A stretch of DNA of 64,000 nt, taken from positions 22,985,097 to 23,049,096 of the forward strand of contig OZ024807.1 of the NCBI GenBank assembly GCA_964017045.1. The letters run 5' to 3'. How positions within the stretch are numbered: position 1 is the stretch's first letter; each line of letters opens with the position of its first letter. Of the stretch, positions 58,935 to 64,000 are shown one piece after another. Origin of the DNA: Omphiscola glabra (taxonomy: Eukaryota > Mollusca > Gastropoda > Lymnaeidae). Below the pieces are notes generated by a model. It worked only from the letters and a program-made list of their open reading frames with translations. It did not search any database and was not told the DNA's origin. The position numbers and the translations under genes were made by a program.

Positions 58935-60903
58935 TATTATATATATATTTATATATATTTAATAACATATGAACATTTAATTATATGATCATTTTATAAT
59001 ACTAATATAGAATTCCTAACTTTATTATCTCCAAAATATAGCTAATATCTTTAAACTATTTCTAAAATATTACACAAAAACACTGTAAGCACTTAATACG
59101 CTGGATACAAACCTACTATCTTGCAATTTCGTGTTTAGATTTCATGAAACATATTTAACGTGTTAGCACGGCAAATGGCTTATAGCTAACACACACATAC
59201 AAAGTAAGGCCACAGTTTTTTCGTTGCCGTGTGCTCCCTTACAGTGGCTGGTCGATGCTATGTAACTGGCCGTCTCAGGTGACATGCCTGCAGGAAAGCG
59301 CATTGGCGATACCGGCGGAGGATGGTTTTGATGCCGTCGCTGCCAGGTGCACGACACAATCTCCCTCTCTTCGATTGTCCCACTGTAGCAGAGGCTACCA
59401 AACATTTTTTTTCTTCTTCTAGTTAATCCTCATTTTATTTATCAAATTTATTGTTGTATTATTTTGTTTTAGGGGATTGGATGGAAGGGAGGACTGGCTG
59501 ATTTAGTAAATCATATTATATAATCGAAAAAAAACTAATTAAAATAATGCATAGTAATTTTAAAACATGGATGGTATTTTGAGAATGAAAATGTTTCCAT
59601 AGTATTCATTTAGAGAATATTACGTAGCTCCGGAATTGAAGGTTACCGAGCACTTGACAAACCCGTGGATTTTTTTTGTCTTTTTTTTTTTTCCCCAAGA
59701 AAAGTAACAGAGGAACAGTTTTAAAAGAATCATAAACTAGACATTGTATGAGTTAGTTTGTGACGCACGAGTGGTCCTCTGGACTGCTCCCCTGCTACTT
59801 CTCCCTACGTCCATGCCCATACACTATAGTACACCTATTTAAAAATACGTCTGAGTGAGTGTGCCGCTATTTAAACGTTGCTCAATACATATTTTCTAAA
59901 GCTCTGATCTAAATATGTCTACCTTTTTAGCCTATATTGCGGAAAATAATTAGTATACATATAAAACTCTAAATGAGCTATACATACAAATATGTGTACC
60001 ATGAATTATATTTGCACGTAAAACATTGCAACACTGGCCTTGAGTACATTATTTTTAAATTGGGAAATTCAGAAAACCACGCCTTACTTTTTGAATTCCC
60101 AATGTGTAATACAGTCTAGCGTAACAATGAATGTTCTTATCTAAGCTTATTTTTTTTTTTGTACTTTGTATTTGCAGTATCACAGCAAATAATTTATAAA
60201 GCAATAACTATTGTTGTACAAGTAGTAATATATTTATTTCCCATTTAATATGACCACAAGGCGATCTTTCTAAAAAATGTATTGATTATTAAATTAATCT
60301 GCTTCTAGGTTTTACGATATGCTTTTTTATTTTAAATTTTATATCAGAATTAAAAAAAATAATATTGTTATTGCTGCATGCTAAAGTAGTTGGTATTGTA
60401 TCAGCCACAAATGTAGGATTGTGCAAAGCAGGTATTTGATCAGCCAGAAACGCAGGAATGCCCAACACTGGTAAGAACGTCTATTTAAATAAGTGTCTCA
60501 TACACAGGGTTTGTATTAGAAAATATCTTCAGGTCAATAGCAGTATGATACGCATGATATACTTGACACCAAATAATATAATATATTTTATTACCCGCCT
60601 AAAAGCAACAGTGATTGATTTAATCCCAGAACTTTCGTCATTAACTCTGTGTACACGTTTGAGAATTGTATGCATCCTTAGTCCTCGTCATAAAAATATG
60701 ATTTTAAAACCTTTAAATAGCGGCATAGGTAGAATTTTACATTTGATATATTTTGTATACAACGTATTAGTGTAGGACTACTTCCTGTACATTACTTTGG
60801 ATCCACACAACATTACTTGGTTTACGTTTTGTAACAAAATGAAAGTAAAGTAAAACTTTTTTTTTCAGTCTTAGTTTATTTGAAAACTCTAGTCATAACT
60901 TTT
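58647..60903. other. Upstream flank of gene M, no gene seen
   Basis: The promoter of gene M should lie at the left edge. It contains a TA microsatellite (58885-58960) and AT-rich sequence. A less AT-rich patch at 59190-59400 looks like a transposon remnant but has no recognisable protein. Open frames at 60458-60775 show no motif. Confidence 0.5.
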
Positions 60904-61091
60904 CAGAGGCGTCGCGAAGGGGGATTGAAGGGGGACAGATGTCCCCGGGCGCCAGCTAGTTAGGGGCGCCAAAATGTGCTTTGATATTATTTAATTGATG
61001 AAAATAATAGGTTTGAGAGTTGAAAAAAGAAAAGAAAGCACTCTAAAATAAATCTTTTCACCGGGCGCAAAACACTCTAGCTACGCCTCTG
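60904..61091. mobile_element. hAT-like MITE (family 1), best-preserved copy
   Basis: It starts CAGAGGCGTCGC and ends GCTACGCCTCTG, so the ends are inverted repeats with one mismatch. The eight flanking bases agree at seven positions (TAACTTTT at 60896-60903, TAACTCTT at 61092-61099), fitting a hAT target duplication. The interior GTTAGGGGCGCCAAAATGTG is shared with 6019-6165. No coding capacity. Confidence 0.75.
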
Positions 61092-62258
61092 TAACTCTTG
61101 CCTTATTTTTTTTTTTTTAGCATTATGTATTCGGGACATCAGCTCGTGAATCAAATTGTAGGATTTAAGCTCAATTATAAGGCTACAAAACAGACACAAT
61201 GCACTTGTGCCAAATTGGCTGTTGGCTCAGATAAAAATAGAACATATTTTTCTTGATATTTCCAAACCTGTTTAAGAGGCTTGTGATAAGAGCCCGTAAG
61301 ACAAGTGGAATATTTAGAATCGTCAAGGCAGAATGAACAATTAATCATTTTAAATTTTTAATAAATTGTGCCACCAATTTACTTTTGATCCTTGACATAT
61401 TCCACATTGCTTTATTACCTATCAAATTGTATGTTGTTGTAGTCTCTTTCCAGATAAGTCACATTACATTCAACTGACATATCTCCAACATTCTTGAAGC
61501 GCCAAACAGGTCTGCATAATTTAATCTAAACGTGTATTAATTCCACTACTTACTTCACAATATTTATATTAAGTTTACAAAAAAAAAAAAAAAAACTTCA
61601 TTTATATGTCCACAACCTATTTTAAATAATAAATAAATATAAATATATATATATTGTTTTTAATTTTTATTGCGTACACAACTTAAATTGCAACAGTATG
61701 CAAATATAAAATTCCATTTGAAGATTAAATGTAAGTATTTAGTTGAATAAGATTTTGATTGAGATAGAGGATTCAACTTAATATGTATACACAGTGTTTA
61801 AATTAATATTATCATAGACATGTTTCGATAAGAACTATTCTAAAAATGCAGGTGTCATGATTAAAATACAACTTCCATTGTTCAAGGGGTAAACCTAACA
61901 CACATAAATGTTGGATAAAAAAAGATAATATTGATGACCTACGGCTATCTGCTGGAAAAAAAAAAACATTGACGCATATGCATATTTGTTATGTACCAAT
62001 TTAAAAAAAAAAGATAATTAAAAAAAAATAATACAATAAAATAATAATTGTAATCACTAAAATTAAAAGTGTTTAATTGATACGTTAATATAACAATATA
62101 TTGACGTATATAAATATATATATATATATATCATGTATATAAATATATATATGTAAATGTATATATATTTATTTATAGTGAGATATCTATGTGAGAGGTG
62201 CTGTAAATTCAAAGCCCAAATCCAGGTTATCAAAATTTTAAAACCTAAAGTGTAGATG
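61092..62258. other. AT-rich sequence, no gene seen
   Basis: Homopolymers and a (TA)n tract (62108-62170); no coding-like sequence. Confidence 0.5.
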
Positions 62259-62262
62259 CATG

Positions 62263-62295
<33 letters not shown>

Positions 62296-62495
62296 AATTG
62301 TTGTCGTCCGTGTTTTTTTGTTTTTTTTTTAACAATTGTTGTTGTCCGTGTTTTTTTTTTTTAATAATTGTTGTTGTCCGTGTTTTTTTTAAATAATTGT
62401 TGTTGTCCGTGTTTTTTTTGTTTTTTTTATTTTAATAATTGTTGTTGTCCGTTTTTTTTTTTAATAAGTGTTGTCCGTGTTTTTTTTTTTTTCTT
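62259..62495. repeat. Tandem repeat with poly-T spacers
   Basis: AATAATTGTTGTTGTCCGTG recurs about six times, each copy followed by 8-20 Ts, so the unit is 28-40 bp with variable length. The array starts after a 28-base T run. The last unit is shortened (AATAAGTGTTGTCCGTG). Confidence 0.85.
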
Positions 62496-64000
62496 TTGGT
62501 GCGAGTGTGGGGAGGGGGGGTGTCATCATTATTTCTTTACAATTGTTAAACATGTTCTCTTTTTAAAAATTATTTATTTTAACTTCTAATTTAGTTAAGT
62601 CTCAGATTAGCTTTTCCTTCTCTGGTTTACACATTTACGTATCTAGTATTAGTATTTTATTCAAATGTCTAAATTTGTACATGCAAACAAGCTATGGATA
62701 TCACGTTTTTTTTTAGAAACATATCGTTTATAAAATAAAATAATTCATAAATATTACCATAAAAAAACAATGATAATGTAAGGATATTCGTTTCAAAGCT
62801 CTTTCTTAATATCTTTTATTTGTTTATTTTTTTCGATAGCAATTGGTGTGGAGAGGGCGAACTAATTTAAACAAACCACAAAAAATACTGCAGCGTGAAC
62901 GTTATTTTCATATCCATTAATATTAAAATACAAGTGGTGGTATTATTTTAACATAAATTCAAGAGATATAGCATTATATCCAATAAACAAACTATGTCGT
63001 GGATTTGTCTTTTAAAAAGTCTCGTGCACGCAATACCTCTTTTGATGGAATTAAGTAAGGCAGTAGTTCGTTTTCTTATTATTTGGTTTGCTTAATGTAT
63101 TGACGCAATGGATCGATATTAAACATTTGCTTTTAAATCAGTAGTACACGGGAAGTTGCACAAAGTACAGGACACGCATGGTTTGATGGTGGTTTTTAAC
63201 TCTGTAAGACTTTTGATAGCACGAGTTATCGCTCATCGCTCAAAACAAAAATAAATTAAGAAGGCCTAAAGATGTCTAGTATTTCATTTCATAGTTATAT
63301 AACAGGTTTACCAAAGAATAATGTGCAATTATATAGGACTTAGTTCAACATGTGAAGCATTTACATTAAATATATTTAAATTATTTGAAAAACAAGTTGA
63401 TGTCATACACATTTATTTTTTTAAGTCTTAGCAATGCCTCAACAAGTATATATATATATATTTTATATATATATATATATATTCATCTTTAAAGGGACAT
63501 TTAAAAAATATATTTACATATTCTGATATTTAAATAATTAACTACCTTTTTTCTTTACTCTTAAAGTCAAGTTCCAAATGTGTCCAAAATATGGAATATT
63601 TTTTTTTAAAACTAATAATTAAACTTCGTTAACATTCATTGTGTAAAGCGATTCCGAACACACAAAAAAAACTATTTACAATGCATCTTTACACACTACT
63701 GTGATTGTTGCATGTTTAAACTACATTCAACTACATATTTATTTCCAGAAAATCTTGCAAAATTTATTATGTAATATTTTATCAGAAATAAGTTAAGCGC
63801 TAACTTTTTTTTATTACATTTGACTGGACATGCATTTACAGGCACATTATCATTTTAATAAAATAAATAACAGAAACATTTTTAAAAATCAATAAAGCAT
63901 CATAATATATATTATGGGAAATAACGTCAGCAAACCGTCGATCTGAAGCTCTTAATGCCCTCCCCAAAGTATCCCCCACCCAACCTCCACCCCAAATGTG
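62496..64000. other. AT-rich right end, no gene seen
   Basis: Apart from a (TA)n tract at 63449-63482 I see no repeat family, exon or RNA gene. Confidence 0.5.

Overview
This is animal genomic DNA: AT-rich, made of short exons with GT-AG introns, and full of decayed transposons and simple repeats. A mollusc, most likely a gastropod snail or slug, is my best guess. That rests on the look of the one-exon receptor at 38.7 kb, which resembles the large gastropod family of orphan/chemosensory class A GPCRs, and on the repeat types. The organism is inferred, not shown.

Two multi-exon genes dominate the window and lie tail to tail. The plus-strand gene (about 9.46-29.06 kb, 12 exons recovered) and the minus-strand gene (58.65-45.15 kb, 14 exons recovered) match exon for exon in order, intron phase and key residues, so they are inverted paralogues. 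The encoded protein has a signal peptide, one N-terminal Ig-like domain in one exon, three copies of a two-exon module (phases 1-0-1) marked by a Gly-Tyr-His-like motif, an Ig-like domain split over two exons, a one-exon I-set-like Ig domain, and a cysteine-free Ig-like domain. In the minus copy a transmembrane helix and a 25-residue basic tail follow, giving a type I surface protein. The plus copy is open through every ectodomain exon, but I find no membrane or tail exon for it. The minus copy keeps membrane and tail exons but carries an in-frame TAA, an in-frame TAG, a one-base frameshift and a misplaced splice donor.

Between the pair lie a nearly full-length but dead APE-type LINE on the minus strand (31.1-35.6 kb, with a candidate 9-bp target duplication and an L1-like 5' end), the intact GPCR gene (38.7-39.8 kb, plus), and a second CR1/jockey-like LINE fragment (40.9-42.4 kb, minus).

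The left flank (1-12 kb) is a transposon graveyard: a Ty3/gypsy pol relic, two Helitron relics of opposite orientation, and a piggyBac transposase relic with a hAT-like MITE nested in it and a perfect 8-bp target duplication. Tandem repeats include a 17-bp minisatellite (8.3-8.9 kb), a 1.5-kb compound tetranucleotide tract in a plus-gene intron (17.2-18.7 kb), and a 54-bp minisatellite with 28 exact periods in a minus-gene intron (50.55-52.09 kb). The right flank (58.7-64 kb) holds only MITEs, AT-rich sequence and simple repeats. I saw no tRNA, rRNA or CRISPR.
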